Assembly: GCF_023721415.1 (NCBI RefSeq)
Contig: NZ_JAMQVC010000005.1
Coordinates: forward strand, 94,178-158,177
DNA: 64,000 nt
Direction of reading: 5' to 3'
Source: Galbibacter mesophilus
GTDB taxonomy: Bacteria > Bacteroidota > Bacteroidia > Flavobacteriales > Flavobacteriaceae
Shown one piece after another: positions 16,734-24,461 of this stretch. Position 1 is the stretch's first letter; every line of letters begins with the position of its first letter. The notes beneath the pieces are model-generated. The model searched no databases. It was given only the letters and a program-made list of their open reading frames with translations, and had not been told where the DNA came from. The translations under genes were made by a program, and so were the position numbers.

Positions 16734-18065
16734 TCAAATAAGTCCGCGCGCTTTAATCTCCAAATATTTGTTGATCGTATCTATAGTGAGATCTTCAGGA
16801 GCCGTTAAAATGGAATAAATACCATATTTTTTTAACTCGTTTACAATCAATCTTTTTTCAAAGGCAAATTTTTCAGCAATTACCTTATCATAAATTTCTT
16901 CTACATTGTTGGAGTTGGTTTTTATAAGCGTATCCAGTTCGGTATTTTTAAAGAAAACAACTACCAACAAATGGTTTTTAGCAATTCCTTTTAGGTAGGG
17001 AAGTTGTCGGTGAAGGGCATCCAATGTTTCAAAATTAGTATAGAGAAATAGCAAACTTCGCTGATTGATATGCTTTTTTATATCTGCATAGAGTCTTCCG
17101 TAATCACTTTCCCAAAAATCGGTTTCCACTCTGTAGAGGGTTTCCAAGATGCGTTGCATTTGGTTATTTCTGCGGTCGGCTACCACGGCATTTTCAACTT
17201 TTTTCGAAAAGGTAAATACGCCGGCTTTATCTTGTTTTTTTAGAATAACATTGCTGATGATTAGACTGGCGTTAATCGCGTAGTCCAATAAACTCAACCC
17301 GTTAAAAGGCATTTTCATCACCCTGCCTTTATCAATGATGGAATAAACAGGTTGCGAACGTTCATCTTGAAATTGATTTACCATCAACTGATTTTTTTTC
17401 GCCGTGGCTTTCCAATTAATCGTTCGTAAATCATCTCCTTGAACATACTCTTTTATCTGTTCAAACTCCATGGTATGTCCAATTTTTCTAATCTTCTTTA
17501 TTCCGTACAAATGAAGCTGGTTGGAGATGGCCAGCAGGTCATATTTCTTTAACTGAAGAAATGCGGGGTAGGTGGGCACCATTACTTCATCAGAAAAAAT
17601 GTACCGTTTGCTTACCAAGCCCATGAAACTGGAAGCGTATACGTTGAGTTTGCCAAAATGATATTCACCTCTTTCGGTAGGGCGTACTTCATACTTCAGA
17701 GTAATTTCTTCGGAAGGATTAAGTTGTTTCGTTATTTTAAAATCCCGTATTTGAAATTGCTCAGGAAGTTCGTCGATAATTTTAAGATAGATTGAAAAAT
17801 CGTAGTGGTTTTCAATCTGAAGAGAAATAAAATTAATATCTCCGTTCGAAAATTTATCAGGTGTAATCCGTTTTGTCAGAACTCCTTTTTTCAGTAAAAA
17901 AACCAGTAAAATATCGATGAGAAAGAAAGCACCAAAGGTAAAAAGGGAGATTTTGGCAATAAAAAACAACCACTCTATTATAAAACTGAGCAAAAAAAGG
18001 ACCACTACAGCAGAAGCAATGTAGTAAAATCGGTTTTCAATATAAAGTAGTTTTAATACCTTCAT
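16734..18065 (-). CDS. DUF58 domain protein of the MoxR cluster
   Basis: A 443-residue protein with two N-terminal membrane helices (about 15-60), a beta-rich middle and the conserved DUF58 block GDDLRTINWKATAKKNQLMV near residue 215. The C-terminal part resembles a VWA fold (SIIDKGRVMKMPFNGLSLLD). DUF58 proteins are almost always coupled to MoxR AAA+ ATPases and may be their remodelling targets or adaptors. Its start overlaps the moxR stop by 1 bp, showing tight coupling. The client process is unknown. Confidence 0.9.
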   Translation of the reverse strand: MKVLKLLYIENRFYYIASAVVVLFLLSFIIEWLFFIAKISLFTFGAFFLIDILLVFLLKKGVLTKRITPDKFSNGDINFISLQIENHYDFSIYLKIIDELPEQFQIRDFKITKQLNPSEEITLKYEVRPTERGEYHFGKLNVYASSFMGLVSKRYIFSDEVMVPTYPAFLQLKKYDLLAISNQLHLYGIKKIRKIGHTMEFEQIKEYVQGDDLRTINWKATAKKNQLMVNQFQDERSQPVYSIIDKGRVMKMPFNGLSLLDYAINASLIISNVILKKQDKAGVFTFSKKVENAVVADRRNNQMQRILETLYRVETDFWESDYGRLYADIKKHINQRSLLFLYTNFETLDALHRQLPYLKGIAKNHLLVVVFFKNTELDTLIKTNSNNVEEIYDKVIAEKFAFEKRLIVNELKKYGIYSILTAPEDLTIDTINKYLEIKARGLI

Positions 18066-19093
18066 TATCTGGGAATGGCTACATTTTGAATGATTTGTTG
18101 AATAATTTGCTTGGCGGTAATCCCTTCCATTTCCCGTTCTGGGGTAATAATAATTCGATGCTGAATAACCGATACCGCCACTGCTTTTATGTCTTCCGGT
18201 GTCACAAAATCCCGACCGTTGATGGCAGCAAAAGCTTTGGATGCTTTTAAAATAGCAATGGAAGCTCTCGGGGAGGCACCCATGTAAAGGAACTCGTTAT
18301 TTCGGGTTTGATTAATGATTTCCGCGATATAACGAATAAGGTGTGGCTCTACAATAATTTCGTTGACCAACTTTTGGTATTTCACAATCTTTTCTTGGGA
18401 AAGAAAAGCGGTGACTTTATCTAATTTTTTATCTTCTTTCAGTTGGTGTTCCCTTAAGATAATTTCCACTTCCTCTTCCAAAGAAGGATAGCTAATATCA
18501 ATTTTAAAAAGAAAACGGTCCAATTGAGCTTCCGGTAGGCGATACGTACCTTCTTGTTCAATAGGGTTTTGGGTAGCCAGTACCATAAATGGCGGTGGAA
18601 GTTCATATTTAGTTCCATCAATGGTGATTTGTTTTTCTTCCATCACCTCAAACAGTGCAGCTTGAGTTTTTGCGGGTGACCGGTTAATTTCATCAATGAG
18701 GAGCATGTTGGTGAAAACAGGCCCTTTTTTAAACTCAAATTCCGACTTCTTTAAATCGAAAATTGACGTTCCCAAAATATCCGACGGCATTAAATCCGGT
18801 GTGAATTGTATCCTTCCGAAGTCGACCGTAAGTGTTTTTGCGAGTAATTTGGCGGTGATGGTTTTGGCAATACCCGGCACTCCTTCAATCAACACGTGCC
18901 CATTGGCCAGTAAAGCGGTGAGAAGCATGTCTATCATGTATTTTTGACCCACAATTACTTTGCCGAGCTCGCTTTTAATTTTTGAAACAGCTTCTTGTAA
19001 CTCGGTTAAATCGACCCTATTTTCAAAAGTGATATTCTCTTTGTTATCGCTTTCATTAGGACTGTCGTGCTGGTTTTCTAACGGTGTGTTCAT
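18065..19093 (-). CDS. MoxR-family AAA+ ATPase
   Basis: A 342-residue ATPase. Walker A is GVPGIAKT (71-78), Walker B LLIDEINRSPAKTQ, sensor-1 LATQNPIEQEGTYRLPEAQ, and GASPRASIA lies in the C-terminal lid. MoxR proteins act as chaperone-like motors that mature or activate partner complexes, often with VWA proteins. It is the first gene of a pair with DUF58. A 13-bp AT-rich inverted repeat sits just upstream of its start. The N-terminal 20 residues are polar and poorly conserved. Confidence 0.92.
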   Translation of the reverse strand: MNTPLENQHDSPNESDNKENITFENRVDLTELQEAVSKIKSELGKVIVGQKYMIDMLLTALLANGHVLIEGVPGIAKTITAKLLAKTLTVDFGRIQFTPDLMPSDILGTSIFDLKKSEFEFKKGPVFTNMLLIDEINRSPAKTQAALFEVMEEKQITIDGTKYELPPPFMVLATQNPIEQEGTYRLPEAQLDRFLFKIDISYPSLEEEVEIILREHQLKEDKKLDKVTAFLSQEKIVKYQKLVNEIIVEPHLIRYIAEIINQTRNNEFLYMGASPRASIAILKASKAFAAINGRDFVTPEDIKAVAVSVIQHRIIITPEREMEGITAKQIIQQIIQNVAIPR

Positions 19094-19100
19094 TTATTTA

Positions 19101-19141
19101 AAAATTTTTATTTTACTGAAAATGAAATAAATAAAAATTTT
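19101..19141 (-). other. AT-rich hairpin in the leader of moxR
   Basis: AAAATTTTTATTT (19101-19113) is a perfect inverted repeat of AAATAAAAATTTT (19129-19141), immediately before the moxR ATG. It could separate moxR-DUF58 from the upstream genes or sequester the ribosome site. Confidence 0.4.
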
Positions 19142-19230
19142 CTGCTTAAATCAACCGCTGCGCTTTCGCACAAAAAATTAATTATTTCGGTTGTAAGCAA
19201 AAAAATAAATTTGTTTATGCTCATTTCATA

Positions 19231-20430
19231 TTATTTTTTCTGATAAAATTGTTCAATACGTTTGTTGAGTTCGATAAGATTTTCTTCTGATAAACCTTCC
19301 CTGTCTTTTAAAAATACGATGTAATCAATTAGTTTTTTGGTCTGTTCCACATCGTTCCCCGACTTTAAAGCGAGTTGTTTGCTAAAGCCTTCCTTCAAAT
19401 CGTGCGTATCCAAATGATAATCCCGCCTTATTTTTTCTAAAAAGTACGTTATTTTCTTCTGAATAATATTGGTGTGGTCTTTTGTTTCAAAATACAAATT
19501 TGCAACCGTCTTGGTGAACTGCACGGTAGTGTTTCGTAAAGGCTGAATAACACGAACCACTCGTTGTCTTCTTTTGGCATTAAAAAGCATGAAAGTAGCA
19601 ATAAAGAGTAGCGCTAACAACCATGCCCATCGCAAAGGCGGTTGAGTGAAAATAAACCGAAGTGGTGAATTTATTTCTGAAGAACCATATTTTTCCAGAG
19701 CGTTGTAATAAATGGTTCCATCGGGGATGTAAGTCAGTACATCTGCAATGTAATTTTGATTATTATCCTGTAAAATATGGTAATTGGTAAAAACATACGG
19801 TTGCGTGTGCAGCAGAAATTGCCCTTTCTCATGGGCGATTTTTACAAAATTAATCCGCTCTTTATCTAGAGTTTGGTAACCAAGCACAGTAGCGGTGGCT
19901 TCAGGAAGTTTTACAAAGTTTATGTTGTTTGCACCTTTCTTTATTTGCAGGGTGTCTTTTTTGAATTTTTCATTGGCAAGGGAACTGGTAATCGTCTTGT
20001 TTCTGTATGCAAAATCGTATTTGGTTTCAAAATCCAATGTGTCTTCCAGCAAAGGCGAAAATTCTTCCGCAGAAAGAAAAACCGTATTTCCTTCCGCAGC
20101 GTACGATAAAAGATAATCTACCGTAACTTGGTCTAAATGTAAACGCGGATGAATGGCTAAAATAGCGTCGTTTGCTGTGTGGGTGGAATCAATCCAGTAG
20201 TAATGGCTATCAAGGAATTCGTATAATGTGGATTGGATGTCTTTCACCGAATCGTTTGGAAAAAGATTGGTAAGTTCGTTTCTAAAAATTTTTAATCCGT
20301 AAGGCTTGCTGTGATTTTCGTTAAACGTAGGTGTCCAGTCCACTGGTCGTGGTCGATTCACTTCGAAGATAATGGCACCAACAAAAAGTAAAATGAGCAC
20401 CGCAATGTATATTTTTAAGGTCTTGCTCAT
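19231..20430 (-). CDS. DUF4350 domain membrane protein
   Basis: A 399-residue protein with an N-terminal membrane helix (about 7-22) and a second one near 270 (WAWLLALLFIATFMLF). The extracytoplasmic region between them is the DUF4350 domain (HPRLHLDQVTVDYLLSYAAE, a ThuA/gasdermin-unrelated Rossmann-like fold). A cytoplasmic tail with a basic helix follows. DUF4350 genes regularly accompany MoxR/DUF58/DUF4129. It overlaps the DUF4129 stop by 4 bp. Function unknown. Confidence 0.82.
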   Translation of the reverse strand: MSKTLKIYIAVLILLFVGAIIFEVNRPRPVDWTPTFNENHSKPYGLKIFRNELTNLFPNDSVKDIQSTLYEFLDSHYYWIDSTHTANDAILAIHPRLHLDQVTVDYLLSYAAEGNTVFLSAEEFSPLLEDTLDFETKYDFAYRNKTITSSLANEKFKKDTLQIKKGANNINFVKLPEATATVLGYQTLDKERINFVKIAHEKGQFLLHTQPYVFTNYHILQDNNQNYIADVLTYIPDGTIYYNALEKYGSSEINSPLRFIFTQPPLRWAWLLALLFIATFMLFNAKRRQRVVRVIQPLRNTTVQFTKTVANLYFETKDHTNIIQKKITYFLEKIRRDYHLDTHDLKEGFSKQLALKSGNDVEQTKKLIDYIVFLKDREGLSEENLIELNKRIEQFYQKK

Positions 20431-21170
20431 TTTTTAAGGTTATTTATATAATTTTCAAATTGAAGAGCCGCTTTGTTGTATTCTTCATGAACAATGACAA
20501 ACTCCCCATACCAAATGTAATTGTATAAGTAAGAGGCGTAGGAAAAGTTTGTTTTTAAACGTTGCTCTTTAATTTCATGGAGGTAATCGCTGTTGGTTTT
20601 TTCAACATCATAGTCTATATGTCCTTTTTCTGAAAGTTCTTTTAAAAGCCATACATAGTAATATCGAATGGCCAATCGGAAGTTTTGCTGCTGAACGGCT
20701 TCTTCGATGAGTTTTTTAAAATCGGTTTCGTAGATATTGCTTTCTATATCTTGAACGTTGAGTACTTTTTTGTTGGATGACTTCCCGAAAATCCACCGTC
20801 CTTCTTTTTTAAGTATTGCTTTAACTATAAAATAGATAACCGCCAAAATGATGGCAAAATAGAATACACGCGAGATGATTTGCGCCAACTTTTCTGCTTC
20901 AGGCCGATTTCCAATACTAAACAAATCTGATAAAAGGTCGACGAACCATTTTTTCAAGCGGAGAAACCAATTGTCGGGATTCGCATCGGTTTCATAATCG
21001 TATTCTTCAGCAGTGTATTTTTCTTTTACATTTTCTTTGAAACTACGCTGTGTTAATTCAGAATTTCTATCCACCCGCAATGTGTCCTTTTGAAAAAAAG
21101 GCGTTTTTGCTTGAAGCGTAAAACTATGCAGTGAAAAGCATAGCAAAAGAAGCGGTAGATATTTCAGCAT
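20427..21170 (-). CDS. DUF4129 domain protein
   Basis: A 247-residue protein with an N-terminal signal peptide (about 1-21, ending LQAKT). One transmembrane helix lies near 105-125 (VFYFAIILAVIYFIVKAI). The DUF4129 domain is C-terminal (FRLAIRYYYVWLLKELSEKG to the end), a helical cytoplasmic domain. The domain often accompanies transglutaminase-like or MoxR-cluster proteins. The gene sits 3 bp downstream of the multi-spanning membrane protein and overlaps the DUF4350 gene by 4 bp, so the set is co-translated. Confidence 0.82.
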   Translation of the reverse strand: MLKYLPLLLLCFSLHSFTLQAKTPFFQKDTLRVDRNSELTQRSFKENVKEKYTAEEYDYETDANPDNWFLRLKKWFVDLLSDLFSIGNRPEAEKLAQIISRVFYFAIILAVIYFIVKAILKKEGRWIFGKSSNKKVLNVQDIESNIYETDFKKLIEEAVQQQNFRLAIRYYYVWLLKELSEKGHIDYDVEKTNSDYLHEIKEQRLKTNFSYASYLYNYIWYGEFVIVHEEYNKAALQFENYINNLKK

Positions 21171-21173
21171 TAT

Positions 21174-22109
21174 TTAGTGGTTTCCTATTTCGTCGATGAC
21201 AGATTTACTATGGATATTTTCAGTTTCTTCCTTTAAACTATAAAAGATAATACTTTGGTTCATTTGAAGAACGGTAAGCAGAAATAAATTTAGAAAAAAA
21301 GAAACCATATACACCACGACAATCATAGTGAAAAAAGCGGTGCTGGAACTGCTGTCCATGGCTTCATCGGTGGGAACCATAAAAATAGAACCCAAGCCAA
21401 CGATATAAGGAATTAAGGTAACAATCCCTTGAACCACCTGAATCATAAAATAAAATATGGCTACGGAACCGTTGGTGCTCCAGAATTTAGTAAAAGAGAG
21501 GTTCAAGCTGTAAGAAAAACAACTGAAGACTCCTTTGTCCGTTTGTAAATACTCAATAAAAGCGATAAAGTAAAATTGAGCAAGCCACGCAAGGGGGATT
21601 AGTATCAACGGAATTCCAATAATGGTTACTATTAAAATGGCGGCGGCGATAAAAACAACGATAAAAACAGGAATAGCAACTATAATTCCCGCTAAAATAA
21701 AAATAAAGAACTTACCGAGGTTTTTCTTTAATGCTGAAAAGAGTTCGTTTTTAGAAAAATTAGAACCGTTGTTTTTGTCGTAAAGCGTAAAATAAAGAGG
21801 CGTATAGGCATAGTTGATAATACCGATGCAGGCCGCAACCAGAACAAACAAAAGGGAGAACACAACAAATAACAATTCGTTTCCACTTGCAAAAGTCAAA
21901 GAAGAATTATCATAGCTGGAACTGGTAACATCTTCAAATAGTAAATCGCCATAAATGCGGGAGAAGATAAAAGTAAACACCAAAAGTATTAACAAAAACA
22001 CCCCATTTACTATGAAATAGTTTCTGTAAAAATGCTTCCCATTTTCTTTTAAAAAAGCAAACGTATCTGAAATATACGTGCTAAACGTTCTGGATTTATA
22101 AAGCTGCAT
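21174..22109 (-). CDS. Multi-spanning membrane protein of the MoxR cluster
   Basis: A 311-residue inner-membrane protein with about six hydrophobic helices, including NYFIVNGVFLLILLVFTFIF, a Val/Ala-rich pair near 150-190, and a last one near 280. It begins within the last 14 bp of the SpoIIM gene. Its position between SpoIIM and DUF4129 matches the conserved Bacteroidota cluster. I do not recognise a named domain; it may contribute to a membrane platform for the MoxR system. Function unknown. Confidence 0.75.
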   Translation of the reverse strand: MQLYKSRTFSTYISDTFAFLKENGKHFYRNYFIVNGVFLLILLVFTFIFSRIYGDLLFEDVTSSSYDNSSLTFASGNELLFVVFSLLFVLVAACIGIINYAYTPLYFTLYDKNNGSNFSKNELFSALKKNLGKFFIFILAGIIVAIPVFIVVFIAAAILIVTIIGIPLILIPLAWLAQFYFIAFIEYLQTDKGVFSCFSYSLNLSFTKFWSTNGSVAIFYFMIQVVQGIVTLIPYIVGLGSIFMVPTDEAMDSSSSTAFFTMIVVVYMVSFFLNLFLLTVLQMNQSIIFYSLKEETENIHSKSVIDEIGNH

Positions 22110-23073
22110 AATGACTCTTTGATTTTTTATATACCAAACGGGGATAGATTAAATAGTAATATGAAATAATGCTTAAGGTGATAAGTATAATTCCAACGGA
22201 TAAAAAATGAGGCATGGTATTGGAATATCGGGTTACAAATCCTTCCAAAAAACCAGCGGCGAAGGTAAAAGGAAACGTACTGATTAAAATTTTCACACCC
22301 TCTTTCACTCCCATTTTAAAAGAATCGACTCTCGAAAAAGTTTTAGGAAAAAGAATGCTGGCTCCTAAAAGTAATCCTGCGGCACCTTCAATAACAATAG
22401 CAAATATTTCCATGGCACCGTGGATCCAAATTCCGCGAACGCTTTCCCAAAATACACCTTCCTGCTGAAACATATACTGAAAGGCGCCTAACATAATTCC
22501 GTTTTGCAGCAATACCCAAGCGGTACCAACGCCACCAAAAACGCCTAGCATAAAAGATTTTATTCCTACATACAGATTGTTAAAAGTGATGCCCACAAAA
22601 CTTCCCCAATTGCTGCCACTTTTATAGATGGCCACGGGGTCACCATTTTTGATGTTCTCCAAAGAGGTATTTACATAGCTATCGCCTAGGATGAGTCTTA
22701 TAAAAGTATCGTCATTTGCTGCGGAAATAATGCCAATACTCACAAAACAAAGAAACAAAGTAAACGCATACACCACATATCTTCGGTTTTCATACATGAT
22801 GAGGGGAACTTCGGTTTTCCAGAAATATAGAATTCTGTTGGTATCCTGCCTTTTGGTACGGTAGATTTTTTGAAAAGCTTTAGCGGCAAGCTGGTTTAAA
22901 TATTTTATTACCTTACTTTTGGGATAGTAAGTTTGCGCAAAAGCCAAATCGTTGATTAAATGGATGTATTGGGAAGCGAGATCGTCGGGATCTTTTAATT
23001 CATTCTTAAAAATAGCCCTTTCAAAGCTGAGCCATTTTTCTTTATTTTGTTTGATAAACGCAACTTCCCTCAT
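22096..23073 (-). CDS. Stage II sporulation protein M-like (SpoIIM) membrane protein
   Basis: A 325-residue protein. About 95 soluble residues are followed by five or six helices. The SpoIIM region includes NNLYVGIKSFMLGVFGGVGT and WIHGAMEIFAIVIEGAAGLLLG. In sporulating Firmicutes SpoIIM is part of the engulfment complex with a peptidoglycan hydrolase; in non-sporulating Bacteroidota it is a standard member of MoxR/DUF58 clusters with unknown role. It is the first gene of a five- or six-gene leftward operon and lies 30 bp from the divergent RDD gene. Confidence 0.88.
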   Translation of the reverse strand: MREVAFIKQNKEKWLSFERAIFKNELKDPDDLASQYIHLINDLAFAQTYYPKSKVIKYLNQLAAKAFQKIYRTKRQDTNRILYFWKTEVPLIMYENRRYVVYAFTLFLCFVSIGIISAANDDTFIRLILGDSYVNTSLENIKNGDPVAIYKSGSNWGSFVGITFNNLYVGIKSFMLGVFGGVGTAWVLLQNGIMLGAFQYMFQQEGVFWESVRGIWIHGAMEIFAIVIEGAAGLLLGASILFPKTFSRVDSFKMGVKEGVKILISTFPFTFAAGFLEGFVTRYSNTMPHFLSVGIILITLSIISYYYLIYPRLVYKKSKSHYAAL

Positions 23074-23103
23074 GTAGAATAAAAGTTTAAATTAAGCAAG
23101 AAA

Positions 23104-23847
23104 ATGTCAGAGTTACAAATTAACACTACACAAAATGTAAATATTATGTTTACAGCAGCTTCGGTTGGGGAGCGAATACTGGCTTATGGCATTGATTTGT
23201 TGATAAAAGTAGCATACGTAACCACTTTTGGGTATTTAATTTTTAATTTGGGCGGACTTTGGGAGGTGATTTCTCCTTTAGATAATTGGTCGATTGGAGC
23301 GGTTATCATTCTTTTTTTGCTACCCGTAATATTCTACACACTTACTTTTGAATCGCTTTTGGAAGGCCAGACTCTTGGGAAAAAAGCGCTTAAATTAAAA
23401 GTAGTTAAAATAGACGGCTACCAAGCCTCCTTTCCAGATTATGTAGTCAGGTGGTTCTTCAGGATAATTGATATCAATATGATGAGCGGCCTCATTGGGT
23501 TAATTTCAATAATTGTAAGCAGCAAAAGTCAGCGTTTGGGAGATATTACTGCGGGCACAGCGGTTATAACATTGAAGGACAAGGTGACCATTAACCATAC
23601 CATTTTGGAAAACATCGGGAACGATTACAAACCAACATATCCAGATGTCATTCGTTTATCAGACAATGATGCCCGAATTATAAAGGAAACTTATGAAACC
23701 GCTAGAAAGGCGCAGGACTATAAAACCATGCTTAAGCTAAAAGAAAAAATAGAGGAAGTTACTGGAATAAAATCTGTTCATGATAATTCACATACTTTTG
23801 TAAAAACCGTTTTACGGGATTATAATTACTATACACAGCACATGTAA
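23104..23847 (+). CDS. RDD family membrane protein
   Basis: A 247-residue protein. The RDD domain fills the N-terminal 165 residues: ASVGERILAYGIDLLIKV with the conserved Arg/Asp pattern, and EGQTLGKKALKLKVVKIDGY. The C-terminal 80 residues are cytoplasmic and helical (ETARKAQDYKTMLKLKEKI). RDD proteins are linked to Na+/H+ exchange or substrate transport in a few cases. Only 30 bp separate it from divergent spoIIM, and its stop overlaps the start of the TRIC gene by 1 bp. Confidence 0.87.
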   Translation: MSELQINTTQNVNIMFTAASVGERILAYGIDLLIKVAYVTTFGYLIFNLGGLWEVISPLDNWSIGAVIILFLLPVIFYTLTFESLLEGQTLGKKALKLKVVKIDGYQASFPDYVVRWFFRIIDINMMSGLIGLISIIVSSKSQRLGDITAGTAVITLKDKVTINHTILENIGNDYKPTYPDVIRLSDNDARIIKETYETARKAQDYKTMLKLKEKIEEVTGIKSVHDNSHTFVKTVLRDYNYYTQHM

Positions 23848-24458
23848 TGTTTTACTACATCATTGATTTATTGGGTACCGTAGCATTTACCATTTCTGGT
23901 GTAATGGTTGCGATGAATAAGCGTTTAGATCCGTTTGGTATTTTTATTATTGGTTTTGTAACTGCATTGGGAGGCGGTACCATTCGAGATGTTTTGTTAG
24001 GGATTTCACCGGTAACGTGGCTTATCAATACCACTTATATGTTCGTGATTATGGGTTCGGTGTTTTTTGGAGTGTTATTTCGTAATCAGTTGAAATATTT
24101 CAATAAATCGCTGTTGCTGTTTGATACCATCGGAATAGGACTTTATACCGTGGTGGGACTTGAAAAAGGAGTGGCAGCTGGGCTTCATCCTATTATGTGC
24201 ATTGCTTTGGGTACGGTAAGCGCTTGTTTTGGAGGTGTACTTCGCGATATCTTGTGTAACGAAATACCGGTAATTTTCAGAAGAAAAGAAATCTATGCTA
24301 CCGCATGTATTTTAGGTGGAGTAAGTTATTTTGTACTGACGCTTTTCCCAATAAAAGGCAACATCATTTTTGCCATTCCAATTGTTGTAGTGATTGTGGT
24401 TAGATTGTTGGCGGTAAAATATGGTTTGAAATTACCTTCAGTTTATAAAAAAGATTAA
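23847..24458 (+). CDS. TRIC-type trimeric intracellular cation channel family protein (UPF0126, YadS-like)
   Basis: A 203-residue membrane protein with seven helices formed by two repeats. Each repeat carries the Gly-rich motif of the family: TALGGGTIRDVLLG (about 41-54) and SACFGGVLRDILCNE (about 127-141). Prokaryotic homologues form trimeric K+-permeable channels. Its ATG overlaps the RDD stop, and the glycosidase gene follows after 3 bp, so the three plus-strand genes may form one transcript. Confidence 0.9.
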   Translation: MFYYIIDLLGTVAFTISGVMVAMNKRLDPFGIFIIGFVTALGGGTIRDVLLGISPVTWLINTTYMFVIMGSVFFGVLFRNQLKYFNKSLLLFDTIGIGLYTVVGLEKGVAAGLHPIMCIALGTVSACFGGVLRDILCNEIPVIFRRKEIYATACILGGVSYFVLTLFPIKGNIIFAIPIVVVIVVRLLAVKYGLKLPSVYKKD

Positions 24459-24461
24459 AAT

